A stretch of 64,000 bases of DNA from Streptomyces alboflavus (lineage in GTDB: Bacteria; Actinomycetota; Actinomycetes; Streptomycetales; Streptomycetaceae): the NCBI RefSeq assembly GCF_000716675.1, contig NZ_JNXT01000024.1, positions 1-64,000 on the forward strand, read 5' to 3'. The notes below the pieces were generated by a model, which was not told where the DNA came from, did no database searches, and saw nothing but the letters and a program-made list of their open reading frames with translations. Below are positions 29,043-37,781 of this stretch, piece by piece. The position numbers and the translations under genes are program-made. Position 1 is the stretch's first letter. Each line of letters opens with the position of its first letter.

Positions 29043-29782
29043 GCGGGGTTCCTCCCGGCGGTGCTTGCAGATGCGTTATCAGTGGTCTGGGGGGTCGCCT
29101 TGGGGATGTACGTCGTGCAGACGCCGTCTCCGTGGGCGATGGTGGCCAGGCGCTGGACGTGGGTCCCGAGCAGTGCGGAGAAGATCTCCGTCTCCGCCTC
29201 GCAGAGCTGCGGATACTGCTCGGCGACGTGGGCGACCGGACAGTGGTGCTGGCAGAGCTGCTCCCCCACCGGCGCACTGCGCGCCGTAGCAGCGTACCCG
29301 TCGGCGGTCAATGCCTTCGCCAGCGCGTCGGTCCTGCGCTCGGGGGGTGCCGCGTCCATCGCCGCGCGGTAGGCCTTGGCCTGCTCGGCGATGCGGGCAC
29401 GGGCGAACTCCACGACCGCCGTCTCGCCGTGCGTCTCGGAGATCCAGCGCAGGGCGTCGGCGGCCAGCTTGTCGTAGGACTGGTCGAAGGCGTCGCGGCC
29501 GCAGTCGGTCAGGGCGAAGACCTTGGCCGGGCGGCCTCGCGTACGGGCGCCGTAGACCCGCTTCTCGCGGCCCTCGACCACGTTCTCCTGGACGAGGGAG
29601 TCGAGGTGGCGGCGGACGGCGGCCTGGGTGAGGCCGAGGCGGCCCGCGAGGTCGGCGACGGTGGACGGGCCGTGGTCCAGGATGGAGCGCGCGACGCGGT
29701 TGCGGGTCGACCGCTCACCGGTCGCGAGCTCTTCCTGAGGGGCCCCCGTGGGGGTCTCCCGAGCCTCGCCAACGTTTTTCAC
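29039..29782 (-). CDS. sufR: SufR-type Fe-S transcriptional regulator of the suf operon
   Basis: 247 aa. N-terminal winged helix: [37 protein letters not shown]. The C-terminal half has the cluster ligands in [18 protein letters not shown] plus a later Cys in VCTTYIP. I chose GTG 29782 ([10 protein letters not shown]...); a TTG at 29818 would add 12 residues including a TTA codon. The stop overlaps sufB. SufR senses Fe-S status and represses the operon; an iron-box-like dyad lies upstream. Confidence 0.92.
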   Translation of the reverse strand: MKNVGEARETPTGAPQEELATGERSTRNRVARSILDHGPSTVADLAGRLGLTQAAVRRHLDSLVQENVVEGREKRVYGARTRGRPAKVFALTDCGRDAFDQSYDKLAADALRWISETHGETAVVEFARARIAEQAKAYRAAMDAAPPERRTDALAKALTADGYAATARSAPVGEQLCQHHCPVAHVAEQYPQLCEAETEIFSALLGTHVQRLATIAHGDGVCTTYIPKATPQTTDNASASTAGRNPA

Positions 29783-29853
29783 AACGCCATTGTTGCGTAA
29801 TTCCTCAGAGCCTGACAACCCGCGTCCGGATCACTGTTCGGTGCGCTACGTCA

Positions 29854-29869
29854 CTTAGGCATACCTAAG
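29854..29869. promoter_or_regulatory. Iron-box-like dyad in the sufR/aac(3) divergent promoter region
   Basis: CTTAGG-CATA-CCTAAG: a perfect 6-bp-arm dyad that shares the TTAGG...CCTAA ends of DmdR1/DtxR iron boxes but with a shorter centre. On the minus strand it overlaps a possible -10 (TAGGTA) for sufR. Distance to the sufR start is 72 nt. Confidence 0.5.
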
Positions 29870-29942
29870 CTGACCTGCGAAAACGATCACTGATCGATCA
29901 AATCGGTGGCGCGTTCCCGCCCCGCCGGGAAGACTTCTGAAC

Positions 29943-30758
29943 ATGCCCACACCCCCTCCCACCGGCCCTTTGTGCACCCGTGAGTCGATCGCGGACGAAC
30001 TGCGGGCGCTCGGCGTCGGCCACGGCGAGACGCTGCTCGTGCACACCTCGCTCAGCTCGCTCGGCTGGGTCAGCGGCGGCGCCGAGGCCGTCGTCCTCGC
30101 ACTGTTCGACTGTCTGGGTGACGAGGGGACGCTCGTGGTGCCCTCGCAGTCCAGCGACAACTCGGATCCGGCCGAGTGGGAGGACCCTCCCGTCCCCGCC
30201 TCCTGGTGGCCCGCCATCCGCGCCACGATGCCTGCCTACGACCCCCGTACCGCCCGCACGCGCGGCGTCGGCGTCCTCCCCGAGACCGTGCGCACCTGGC
30301 CCGGCGCCGTCCGCAGCGCCCACCCGCAGACGTCCTTCGCGGCCGTCGGACCGCACGCGAAAGCCCTGATGGACGGCCACGCCCTGGACTGCAGGCTCGG
30401 CGAGCACAGCCCGCTGGCCCGGCTCGAGGCAGCCGGGGCGCGGGTCCTGCTCCTCGGCGCGGGCTTCGGCGCCTGCACCGCCTTCCACCTGGCGGAATAC
30501 CGGCTCCCGGCACCGGGGCCGCTCGTCGAGAACTCGTTCGCCGTCATGACGGACGAGGGCCGCCGCTGGATGACGGTCCGCGAGACCGACATCGACGAGG
30601 AGCGCTTCGACGAACTCGGCGCGGACTTCGAACGGGAGCGGTCCGTGGTGCGCGGCACGGTCGGGGCGGCGACGGCCCGCCTCTTCCCGCTGGCCGACGC
30701 GGTGGCGTACGCGCAGGCGTGGCTGCCGAAGCATCGGCCGGGGGGCGGCGTCCCGTAA
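29943..30758 (+). CDS. AAC(3)-family N-acetyltransferase
   Basis: 271 aa, ATG 29943. Matches the antibiotic 3-N-acetyltransferase fold: GETLLVHTSLSSLGWVSGGAEAVVLALFDCLG, GTLVVPSQS, PRTARTRGVGVLPE, RSAHPQTSFAAVGPHAKAL and LLLGAGFGACTAFHLAEY. Active-site His (VLAHTS-equivalent VHTS) and the later His are present. Such chromosomal genes may acetylate aminoglycosides but often have unknown natural substrates. It stands alone, divergent from suf, and its stop lies in the first arm of a long inverted repeat. Confidence 0.88.
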   Translation: MPTPPPTGPLCTRESIADELRALGVGHGETLLVHTSLSSLGWVSGGAEAVVLALFDCLGDEGTLVVPSQSSDNSDPAEWEDPPVPASWWPAIRATMPAYDPRTARTRGVGVLPETVRTWPGAVRSAHPQTSFAAVGPHAKALMDGHALDCRLGEHSPLARLEAAGARVLLLGAGFGACTAFHLAEYRLPAPGPLVENSFAVMTDEGRRWMTVRETDIDEERFDELGADFERERSVVRGTVGAATARLFPLADAVAYAQAWLPKHRPGGGVP

Positions 30759-30884
30759 GGGGCGCGGGGAACTGCGCGCTCCGCGCGCGACAAGCCGCAG
30801 ACGCGACTGCCGAGAAAGACGCAGACGCGTCCGCGGGTGGTTCGTGGCTGGTCGCGCAGTTCCCCGCGCCCCTTACGGGACGCC
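30747..30884. repeat. 32-bp perfect inverted repeat around a 74-nt spacer
   Basis: Left arm 30747-30778, right arm 30853-30884, both containing GGGGCGCGGGGAACTGCGCG or its complement. The left arm covers the last codons and stop of the acetyltransferase gene. The spacer has further short repeats (GCAGACGCG twice). From memory this arm sequence is a widespread Streptomyces intergenic repeat. It may act as a strong terminator. Confidence 0.9.
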
Positions 30885-30913
30885 CCCCGGACCGCGGGCA
30901 GCCCGGCGCTCTC

Positions 30914-30919
30914 TAGACT
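30914..30919 (+). promoter_or_regulatory. -10 box for a leaderless ABC-transporter transcript
   Basis: TAGACT ends 7 nt before the ATG at 30927, which places the expected transcription start at the start codon itself. No Shine-Dalgarno sequence is present. Confidence 0.55.
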
Positions 30920-30926
30920 TCCCGGC

Positions 30927-31853
30927 ATGGGAACTGAGTCCGTCGTCCAGGCCGTGGGTCTGGTCAAGCGGTACGGAAAGAAGACCGCGGTGGACGGCCT
31001 CGACCTCGACGTCCGCGCGGGCGCCGTCACCGCCGTCCTCGGCCCGAACGGCGCCGGCAAGACCACCACCATCGAGACCTGCGAGGGCTACCGCAGGCCG
31101 GACGCCGGCGAGGTCCGCGTCCTCGGCCTCGACCCGGTCCGGCAGGCCGCCGCGCTGCGGCCCCGCATCGGCGTGATGCTCCAGTCCGGCGGCGTCTACT
31201 CCGGCGCCCGCGCCGACGAGATGCTGCGGCACGTCGCGAAGCTGCACGCGCACCCCCTCGACGTCGACGCCCTCATCGAACGCCTCGGCCTCGACTCCTG
31301 CGGCCGCACCACCTACCGGCGCCTCTCCGGCGGCCAGCAGCAGCGCCTCGCGCTCGCCATGGCCGTGGTCGGACGGCCCGAGCTCGTCTTCCTCGACGAG
31401 CCGACCGCGGGCCTCGACCCGCAGGCGCGCCGCGCCACCTGGAGCCTGGTGCGCGACCTGCGCGCCGACGGTGTCTCGGTGATCCTCACCACCCACCACA
31501 TGGACGAGGCCGAGGAGCTCGCCGACGACGTCGCCGTCATCGACGCGGGCAAGGTCATCGCCCAGGGCAGCCCCGACGAGCTGTGCCGCGGCGGCGCCGA
31601 GAACACCCTGCGCTTCACCGGCCGCCCCGGACTCGACGTCGGCTCCCTCCTCAAGGCCCTGCCCCCGGACTCCGCCGCCGCCGAACTCACCCCCGGCGCC
31701 TACCGCGTCAGCGGCACCGTCGACCCCCAGCTGCTCGCCACCGTCACCTCCTGGTGCGCCCAGCACGGCGTCATGCCGGACCGGATCTCGGTCGAACGCC
31801 ACACCCTCGAAGACGTCTTCTTGGAACTCACGGGCAAGGAGTTGCGGTCGTGA
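30927..31853 (+). CDS. ABC transporter ATP-binding protein
   Basis: 308 aa. Walker A GPNGAGKTT, signature LSGGQQQRLA, Walker B LVFLDEPTAGLD, and H-loop LTTHHMDEAEEL. The DrrA-type C-terminal extension includes RHTLEDVFLELTGKELR. No ribosome-binding site precedes ATG 30927, consistent with a leaderless message. The stop overlaps the permease start (GTGA). Together they form a DrrAB-like exporter of unknown substrate. Confidence 0.93.
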   Translation: MGTESVVQAVGLVKRYGKKTAVDGLDLDVRAGAVTAVLGPNGAGKTTTIETCEGYRRPDAGEVRVLGLDPVRQAAALRPRIGVMLQSGGVYSGARADEMLRHVAKLHAHPLDVDALIERLGLDSCGRTTYRRLSGGQQQRLALAMAVVGRPELVFLDEPTAGLDPQARRATWSLVRDLRADGVSVILTTHHMDEAEELADDVAVIDAGKVIAQGSPDELCRGGAENTLRFTGRPGLDVGSLLKALPPDSAAAELTPGAYRVSGTVDPQLLATVTSWCAQHGVMPDRISVERHTLEDVFLELTGKELRS

Positions 31854-32650
31854 CCAGCACCACCGGCACCACCGGCACCACGGGCACGCCCGGCACGTAC
31901 GCGCCGAAGCCGGGCGCCGCCCCGCTCCCCCGCATGATCGCCGCGCAGGCCGCGCTCGAGACGAAGATGCTGCTGCGCAACGGCGAACAGCTGCTGCTCA
32001 CCGTCGTCATCCCGACGCTCCTGCTCGTCCTGTTCAGCGCGGTCGACATCGTGGACACGGGCGACGGCAAGGCCGTCGACTTCCTGACCCCCGGTGTCCT
32101 CGCCCTCGCCGTGATGTCGACGGCCTTCACCGGGCAGGCCATCGCCACGGGCTTCGAGCGGCGCTACGGCGTCCTCAAGCGCCTCGCCGCGTCGCCGCTG
32201 CCGCGCTGGGGCCTGATGACGGCCAAGACCCTGTCGGTCCTGGTCACCGAGGTCCTCCAGATCGCGCTGCTCACGGCCATCGCCTTCGCGCTCGGCTGGT
32301 CGCCGCACGGCAACCCGTTCGCGGTGCTGCTGCTCCTGGTCCTCGGCACGGCCGCCTTCTCCGGGCTCGGCCTGCTCATGGCGGGAACGCTCAAGGCGGA
32401 GGCGACGCTCGCCGCCGCCAACCTGGTCTTCCTGCTCCTGCTCGTCGGCGGCGGCGTCATCGTGCCGCTCGACAAGTTCCCCGGCGCCGTCGAGTCGACG
32501 CTCGGCCTGCTGCCGATCTCGGCGCTCTCGGACGGGCTGCGGGACGTGCTCCAGGACGGGGCCGCGATGCCGTGGGCGGACCTCGGGATCCTGGCGGTGT
32601 GGTCGGTGCTCGGGCTGGGCGCGGCGGCACGGTTCTTCCGCTGGGAGTAG
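31850..32650 (+). CDS. ABC-2 type transporter permease
   Basis: 266 aa, GTG 31850, coupled to the ATPase gene. The N-terminal 30 residues are a Thr/Gly/Pro-rich cytosolic tail (TSTTGTTGTTGTPGTY). Six hydrophobic helices follow, with the ABC-2 signature around YGVLKRLAASPLPRWGLMTAKTLSV. Partner of the DrrA-like ATPase. Confidence 0.9.
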   Translation: MTSTTGTTGTTGTPGTYAPKPGAAPLPRMIAAQAALETKMLLRNGEQLLLTVVIPTLLLVLFSAVDIVDTGDGKAVDFLTPGVLALAVMSTAFTGQAIATGFERRYGVLKRLAASPLPRWGLMTAKTLSVLVTEVLQIALLTAIAFALGWSPHGNPFAVLLLLVLGTAAFSGLGLLMAGTLKAEATLAAANLVFLLLLVGGGVIVPLDKFPGAVESTLGLLPISALSDGLRDVLQDGAAMPWADLGILAVWSVLGLGAAARFFRWE

Positions 32651-32757
32651 GCGGATCCTCCGCCGGGAGCAGACGGCGGGCGTCACCCCCAGGCGTAACC
32701 CACGCCACAAATGGAGCGGATACGTCCCCCTCGTGAAGGCGTGCACAAGCGGCCTTC

Positions 32758-32763
32758 TACGAT
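32758..32763 (+). promoter_or_regulatory. -10 box for leaderless ctaA
   Basis: TACGAT ends 7 nt before GTG 32771, the chosen ctaA start, so transcription should begin at the start codon. No ribosome-binding site is present. Confidence 0.5.
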
Positions 32764-32770
32764 GGGGCCC

Positions 32771-33784
32771 GTGCCAAACGTGACCCGAGCCGACGCCGCT
32801 CAATTCGTGCGCAATCCGCTCGCCTTCATCGCCGAGCGCTGGACCCCGACGCAGCGGACCGTGCAGCAGGCGGCGCTGATCTCGCTCGTGATGACGTGCG
32901 TCATCGTGGTCACCGGCGGCGCCGTCCGGCTCACGGGCTCCGGCCTCGGCTGCCCGACCTGGCCCAAGTGCACCGACGAGTCCCTCACCGCGACCAGCGA
33001 GATGGGCTTCCACGGCGTCATCGAGTTCGGCAACCGCATGCTGACGTACGTGCTGTGCGCGGCCGTCGGCTGGGCCATCATCACCATGCGTGCGCAGAAG
33101 CCCTGGCGGCGGAGCCTGACGCGGTACGGCTGGGCCCAGTTCTGGCTGGTCATGGGCAACGCGGTGCTCGGCGGCATCGTCGTGCTCGTCGGCCTCAACC
33201 CGTACACCGTCGCGGCCCACTTCCTGCTCTCCACCGCCCTGATCGCGGTCGCCACGGCCACCTGGCAGCGCACGCGCGAGGGCGACGACGAGCCCCGCCC
33301 GCTCGTCGGCAAGGCCGTCGCCCAGCTCGTGTGGGCCCTGACCGGGGTCACGGTGCTGCTCATCGCGGTCGGCACGGTCGTCACCGGCGCGGGTCCGCAC
33401 GCGGGCGACTCCAGCGACGTACCGCGCATGAACGTCGGTGCCGTGGGCCTGGACTGGGAGGGCGTCACGAAGTTGCACGCCGTCCTCGCGTGGATCGTGG
33501 TGACGCTGACGTTCGCGCTGTGGTTCGTCCTGAAGGCGGTCGACGCCCCGCGCGGCCCGCTGAACCGCACCCGCGACCTGTTCCTGATCCTGCTCGCGCA
33601 GGGGCTCGTGGGCTACGTCCAGTACTTCTCCGACCTCCCCGAGGTCCTGGTCGGCGCCCACATGCTGGGCTCCTGTCTGGTCTGGATCGGGGTCGTGCGG
33701 GTGCTCCTCTCGCTGCGCGAACGCCCGCACGCCACCGTGGACGTACCGCGGCCGGTGTCGTCGGACCAGCTCACCTCGGCCTGA
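32771..33784 (+). CDS. ctaA: Heme A synthase
   Basis: 337 aa, eight predicted membrane helices. Heme-ligand histidines lie in MGFHGVIEFGNRM, TVAAHFLLS, TKLHAVLAW and VGAHMLGS; the Cys pair GCPTWPKC is conserved. Oxidises heme O to heme A for aa3-type cytochrome oxidase. ctaB, the preceding step, lies 3 kb downstream on the other strand. GTG 32771 is preferred over ATG 32762 because of the -10 box spacing. Confidence 0.93.
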   Translation: MPNVTRADAAQFVRNPLAFIAERWTPTQRTVQQAALISLVMTCVIVVTGGAVRLTGSGLGCPTWPKCTDESLTATSEMGFHGVIEFGNRMLTYVLCAAVGWAIITMRAQKPWRRSLTRYGWAQFWLVMGNAVLGGIVVLVGLNPYTVAAHFLLSTALIAVATATWQRTREGDDEPRPLVGKAVAQLVWALTGVTVLLIAVGTVVTGAGPHAGDSSDVPRMNVGAVGLDWEGVTKLHAVLAWIVVTLTFALWFVLKAVDAPRGPLNRTRDLFLILLAQGLVGYVQYFSDLPEVLVGAHMLGSCLVWIGVVRVLLSLRERPHATVDVPRPVSSDQLTSA

Positions 33785-33793
33785 TCCGGGGCC

Positions 33794-33839
33794 AGGGCCT
33801 GTCCGGTGCGACGCCGCGCCGACCCGTCGGACAGGCCCT
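33794..33839. terminator. Bidirectional terminator between ctaA and the amidohydrolase gene
   Basis: 12-bp perfect stem (33794-33805 with 33828-33839) and a 22-nt loop. It lies between convergent genes and touches the amidohydrolase stop codon. Confidence 0.75.
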
Positions 33840-34920
33840 AGTCGAGCCCGTAGACCCGCCGCGCGTTCCCCGCCGCGATCAGCCCCGCCACCCGCTGCGC
33901 GTCCGTCAGCGACCACGCGCCCTCCGCGACCCACGTCCCGAGCACCCGCCCCAGCGCCTCCCGGAACAGCTGGGCCCCCACCACGTGCAGCTCGGGCAGC
34001 CCCTGAGCGCCGCTGGAGAACAGCAGCTTGCCGAAGGGCGCGAGCTCCAGGATCTCGGCGAGCACGGCGGTCGCGCGCGCCCCGGTCCGCACGAGCGCGG
34101 AGCCCAGGTCGGCGTAGACGTGCGGGAAGACGCCCGCGAGGTGGGCCGCCGCGCGGTGGTGCGGATAGCCGTGCAGGAGCACCAGGTCGGTGCCGAGCCC
34201 GGCGGTGGCGCGGGCGAAGTCGCCGAAGGAGCACTGCGGGTCGGCGGCGCCGGTGTGCAGTTGCAGGGGCAGGCCGGAGGCGACCGCGATCCACAGCAGG
34301 TGCCGAAGGAGCACCGGGTCGGCCAGCTCACCGCCCACCTGCCGCCCGGCCAGCCAGCGCCCTGCCGCCCCGCGCACCTCGCCGGGCCCCGGCGGTTCGC
34401 AGGCCAGGGCCTCGCCCGCGCGCACCCCGGCGACGGAGGTGAACGCGACGGCTCCGTGCGCGGCGCCGTGCACGGACTCGGCGAGGTTGGCGAGGAAGGA
34501 GTCGACCGTGCCGGAGGTGTCGGCGACCTGCTCGGCCAGTAGTTCCAGGCGGACGATCTCGCGGGCCTGGGCAGCGCCGGTCGACGCCAGTTCGCCGGGC
34601 CCGGTCAGGTCGCCCGGCAGGCCGGTGTCGACGAGGTACGTCGTGATCCCGCTGCCGCGCAGCAGCCGCCGCCCGGCCTCCAGGACGCCGAGTTCACGGC
34701 GGCGCGCGAGATAGCGGGCGGGCGGGCAGTGCGCCTCGAGACCGAGCAGCGGCGGACACCAGCGGCGCACGGCGAAGCCGGTCTGGGTGTCGAAGAAGGT
34801 GGTGCCGGGGGCGGGCGGGCCCTCGCCCCGGCCGAGGTGGGCCTCGAAGGTGCCGAGCCCCAGCTCCGTGCGCAGGACGCCGTGGCAGTGCTGGTCCACC
34901 AGGGACGGGGTTTCGATCAT
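33838..34920 (-). CDS. Amidohydrolase-2 family metal-dependent hydrolase
   Basis: 360 aa, ATG 34920. TIM-barrel amidohydrolase signs: DQHCHG near the N-terminus (HxH), QLHTGAADP, VLLHGYPHHRAAAHLAG and AEGAWSLTDAQRVAGLIAAGNARRVYGL at the end, the last typical of the family. Where a conserved Asp is usual the sequence reads FSSGAQGLPE. Probably acts on a small carboxylated or amide substrate; specificity unknown. Confidence 0.85.
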   Translation of the reverse strand: MIETPSLVDQHCHGVLRTELGLGTFEAHLGRGEGPPAPGTTFFDTQTGFAVRRWCPPLLGLEAHCPPARYLARRRELGVLEAGRRLLRGSGITTYLVDTGLPGDLTGPGELASTGAAQAREIVRLELLAEQVADTSGTVDSFLANLAESVHGAAHGAVAFTSVAGVRAGEALACEPPGPGEVRGAAGRWLAGRQVGGELADPVLLRHLLWIAVASGLPLQLHTGAADPQCSFGDFARATAGLGTDLVLLHGYPHHRAAAHLAGVFPHVYADLGSALVRTGARATAVLAEILELAPFGKLLFSSGAQGLPELHVVGAQLFREALGRVLGTWVAEGAWSLTDAQRVAGLIAAGNARRVYGLD

Positions 34921-35020
34921 CCTGGCTCCAGACGTGGACCGTGTTCCTACGGTCCTAACGGGTGACCCCGGCGTCAGGTGTTGCTCGCCGTGTCACCCCG
35001 TGCCCGCGCCGCGCGTGTCG

Positions 35021-35410
35021 TCAGGCGCCCTTGGGGCCGCCGATCTGGATGCCCGCCATGCGCTTCCACTCGTACGGTCCGGTCGTCACCTTGGCCGCGA
35101 AGTCGCCGTCGAAGTCCTCGTGGACGGTGATCCCGGCCTTCTCGACGGCGCTCGTCGCGATGGCGTGGCTCGGCGCGACGAGGTCGCCCCAGCCGCCGTC
35201 CGCGCCGACGAGGACGATGCGCGCGCCCCGCTCGCCGATGTACGCGACCTGTCCCTCCGCGCCGCCGTGCGCCCGCGCGAACGCGCCGATCTCCTTGGCG
35301 AGCCGCGCGGCCCTGCGGTCGGCACGGGCGGCCTCCTTGGCGGCCTTCGCCGCCGCGCCGTCGCCGCTGCCCGGGGTGCCCTGCTCCGTCTCCTGCTCCG
35401 TGTCTGCCAT
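35021..35410 (-). CDS. Small conserved actinobacterial protein, unknown function
   Basis: 129 aa, ATG 35410. The first 40 residues are charged and probably unstructured (TEQETEQG, AAAKAAKEAARADRRAARL). The rest is a compact alpha/beta stretch (VAYIGERGARIVLVGADGGWGDLVAPSHAIA). No ribosome-binding site; TAGCAT (35424-35419) is 8 nt upstream on the minus strand, so this may also be a leaderless message. I cannot assign a role. Confidence 0.75.
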   Translation of the reverse strand: MADTEQETEQGTPGSGDGAAAKAAKEAARADRRAARLAKEIGAFARAHGGAEGQVAYIGERGARIVLVGADGGWGDLVAPSHAIATSAVEKAGITVHEDFDGDFAAKVTTGPYEWKRMAGIQIGGPKGA

Positions 35411-35535
35411 GGCACAGGATGCTACCGACGGGTAGATCATTCGGCGACGCCCGGGCGGCGTGGTCTCGGCCACGGTCGCGCCGGGGGCGCGCACGCCCGT
35501 TCCGCCCGGTGCCGCCCCGTGGTAGGCCAGGGGGC

Positions 35536-36741
35536 ATGACCGGACTGCTGATCGGTGAGGTCTTCCGGTCCGCCGCCCGCGCCGTCCCGCACCGCACGGC
35601 CGCGCTGGTCGGCGACCGCGCGCTCACGTTCGCGGAGCTGGACGCGGCGGCGGACCGGACCGCCCGGCACCTGGCCGCCCACGGCGTGCGGCGCGGCGAC
35701 CGCGTGGTCTGCCCGGTGGCGGCCTCGCCGGAGACCCTCGCCGCCTTCGCGGCGGCCGCGCGGGCCGGGGCGGTGTTCGTTCCCGTCGACGCGGGCTCCG
35801 GTGACGCCTGGGCCGGGCGGGTCGCGCGGATCGTGCGGGCGGCCCGGCCGCGCCTGCTCGTGACGGACGCGGCGCGGGCGGGGTCGGGGGCACGGCTCGC
35901 CGCGGGGTCGGGGGTACGTCATGTCGTCCTCGCGGACGTAGGGGAGGACGGGGTGCCGGACGACCAGGCCGAGGGGCCACCGGCAGCGGGGCCGGAGGAG
36001 TCCGACCCCCACGTGATCCTGTTCACCGAGCCCACCGGCACGCCCGAGTTCACCGAGCCCACCGGCACCCCCGAGCCCGACCACCCCCGGGGCGTCGTCC
36101 TCTCGCACCGCGTGAACGCGCTGCGCACCCACCCCGGCTGCCGCCCCGCACCCCGCGGCCCCCTGGTGTGCGGCCTGCCTCTGGAGCGCTGGGCCGCCTG
36201 GGCCGCCGTGCTGCGGCAATGGCAGGCACGGGGCACCGTCGTCCTGCCGACGGCCGACGGCGCGCCGAACCCGGCGGCGATCTGCGCGGCCGTGCGGGCA
36301 CACCGCGCGGAAGGCCTTGTCTGCGCGCCCTCCGCGTGGGAGGGCGTCCTGGACACGGCACCGCACCTCCTGGCCCGGCTGCGGTACGCCGACGTGGAGT
36401 CGGAGCGGCCGACCGCCGTGGAGCCGTGTCTCCTGGAGGCCGTGCGCACGGCGACCCCGGCGGCCCGCGCCCGCGCCGTCCTCGGTTCCGCCGAGACGGG
36501 TGACCTCGCCGTCCTGGAGCACGCCGACGGCCGCGGCAGGCCGGGGAGCTGCGGGGTGCCCGCGCCGGGCAGCGAGGTGCGGGTGGCGGGCGGGGAGCTG
36601 TATGTACGGGGGCCGCTGCTGTTCGGCGGCTACTTCGAGGACAGGAGGGGGACGGCCGCCGTGCTGCGGGACGGCTGGTTCCGCACCGGCCGGGCCGCCG
36701 CGCTGGACGGGGACGGCTATCTGTATCTCCGGGAGGACTGA
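35536..36741 (+). CDS. Degenerate, C-terminally truncated AMP-binding (acyl-CoA synthetase-like) protein
   Basis: 401 aa, start ATG 35536. The N-terminal adenylation core is recognisable (ALTFAELDAAADRTARHLAAHGVRRGDRVV; VPVDAGSGDAW; LYVRGPLLFGGYFED; GWFRTGRAAALDGDGYLYLRED). Two faults: the phosphate-binding A3 motif has become FTEPTGTPE and is duplicated in tandem (a 27-bp repeat at about 36022-36075), and the usual TGD has become TGR. The protein stops right after this point, so the C-terminal lid domain with the catalytic Lys is missing. It is probably inactive as a ligase. The upstream AGGGGG could serve as ribosome-binding site. Confidence 0.8.
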   Translation: MTGLLIGEVFRSAARAVPHRTAALVGDRALTFAELDAAADRTARHLAAHGVRRGDRVVCPVAASPETLAAFAAAARAGAVFVPVDAGSGDAWAGRVARIVRAARPRLLVTDAARAGSGARLAAGSGVRHVVLADVGEDGVPDDQAEGPPAAGPEESDPHVILFTEPTGTPEFTEPTGTPEPDHPRGVVLSHRVNALRTHPGCRPAPRGPLVCGLPLERWAAWAAVLRQWQARGTVVLPTADGAPNPAAICAAVRAHRAEGLVCAPSAWEGVLDTAPHLLARLRYADVESERPTAVEPCLLEAVRTATPAARARAVLGSAETGDLAVLEHADGRGRPGSCGVPAPGSEVRVAGGELYVRGPLLFGGYFEDRRGTAAVLRDGWFRTGRAAALDGDGYLYLRED

Positions 36742-36770
36742 TTTCCGTACCTCCGGGAGGGCTGACAGCC

Positions 36771-36809
36771 GTGTGGCCCCCGCCGCCCTGAGGACGACGA
36801 GGGCCACAC
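36771..36809. terminator. Terminator between the AMP-binding gene and ctaB
   Basis: 9-bp perfect stem GTGTGGCCC/GGGCCACAC with a 21-nt loop, between two convergent genes. Confidence 0.65.
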
Positions 36810-36833
36810 CCCGTACCGAGAAGCGCCGAGGGG

Positions 36834-37781
36834 CTACCGCAGGAAGGGGTCCACCGCGACCGCCACGAACAGCAGCGAGACATAGGTGATGGACCAGTGG
36901 AAGAGCCGCATCTCCTTGAGCTTGCCGCCGGTGACCTCGGCCTTCGCGCGGTTCTGCAGCCCGTGGGCCTCCCACAGCCACCAGCCGCCGGTGGCGAGGG
37001 CGACCGCGGTGTAGAACCAGCCGGTGTAGCCGAGGGGCTGGAGCAGCAGGGAGACGGCGACCATGACCCAGCTGTAGACGACGATCTGGCGCGCGACGAC
37101 CTTGTTGGAGGCGATCACCGGGAGCATGGGGACGCCCACGCGCGCGTAGTCCTCCTTGACCCGCATGGACAGCGGCCAGTAGTGCGGCGGCGTCCAGAAG
37201 AACATGACGAGGAAGAGGACGATCGGCGCCCACGACATCGAGTTGGTGACGGACGACCAGCCGATGAGGACGGGCAGGCAGCCCGCGATGCCGCCCCAGA
37301 CGATGTTCTGGGAGGTCCGGCGCTTCAGGATCATCGTGTAGACGACGACGTAGAAGAGCAGCGCCCCGAGCGACAGCCAGGCGGACAGCCAGTTGACGGC
37401 GAGTCCGAAGAGCAGCGTCGAGACGACGGCGAGCGTGATGCCGAAGACCAGGCACTCACGGGGACTGACCATGCCGGTGACGAGCGGCCGCTGCGACGTG
37501 CGCTCCATGAGCGCGTCGATGTCGCGGTCGTACCACATGTTCAACGCGTTGGCGCCGCCCGCCGACAGGTAGCCGCCGAGGCAGGTGACGAACACCAGCG
37601 TCAGGTCGGGCACCCCCTGCTCGGCGAGGAACATCACCGGAACGGTGGTGATCAGCAGCAGCTCGATGATCCGCGGCTTGGTCAGCGCCACGAATGCCTT
37701 GACTCGGGCCCCGAACGGCCGGTTGCTCGGGTTCTGGCTCGTCCCGAGTACCCCCGCTGGACGGGATTCAACGGCCGTCAC
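36834..37781 (-). CDS. ctaB: Protoheme IX farnesyltransferase (heme O synthase)
   Basis: 315 aa, GTG 37781 chosen (an upstream GTG is possible). A UbiA-type membrane prenyltransferase: [22 protein letters not shown] is the first Asp-rich motif, and [17 protein letters not shown] the second. Nine membrane helices. Adds the farnesyl group to heme B; pairs with ctaA. Confidence 0.95.
   Translation of the reverse strand: MTAVESRPAGVLGTSQNPSNRPFGARVKAFVALTKPRIIELLLITTVPVMFLAEQGVPDLTLVFVTCLGGYLSAGGANALNMWYDRDIDALMERTSQRPLVTGMVSPRECLVFGITLAVVSTLLFGLAVNWLSAWLSLGALLFYVVVYTMILKRRTSQNIVWGGIAGCLPVLIGWSSVTNSMSWAPIVLFLVMFFWTPPHYWPLSMRVKEDYARVGVPMLPVIASNKVVARQIVVYSWVMVAVSLLLQPLGYTGWFYTAVALATGGWWLWEAHGLQNRAKAEVTGGKLKEMRLFHWSITYVSLLFVAVAVDPFLR

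Noticed and set aside
26037..29372. A 1111-codon open frame antisense to the suf operon
   Set aside because: High-GC shadow: the opposite strand carries seven confidently identified suf genes in register, and the antisense protein has no recognisable motifs.
29741..29770. GGGGCCCCCGTGGGGGTCTCCC in sufR resembling the palindromic inserts
   Set aside because: It encodes conserved-looking residues in frame, lacks the CTGCTCGAG core and does not break the gene.
29781..29797. Inverted repeat over the sufR start
   Set aside because: Only CAAC/GTTG pair, with mismatches outside; too weak to call an operator.
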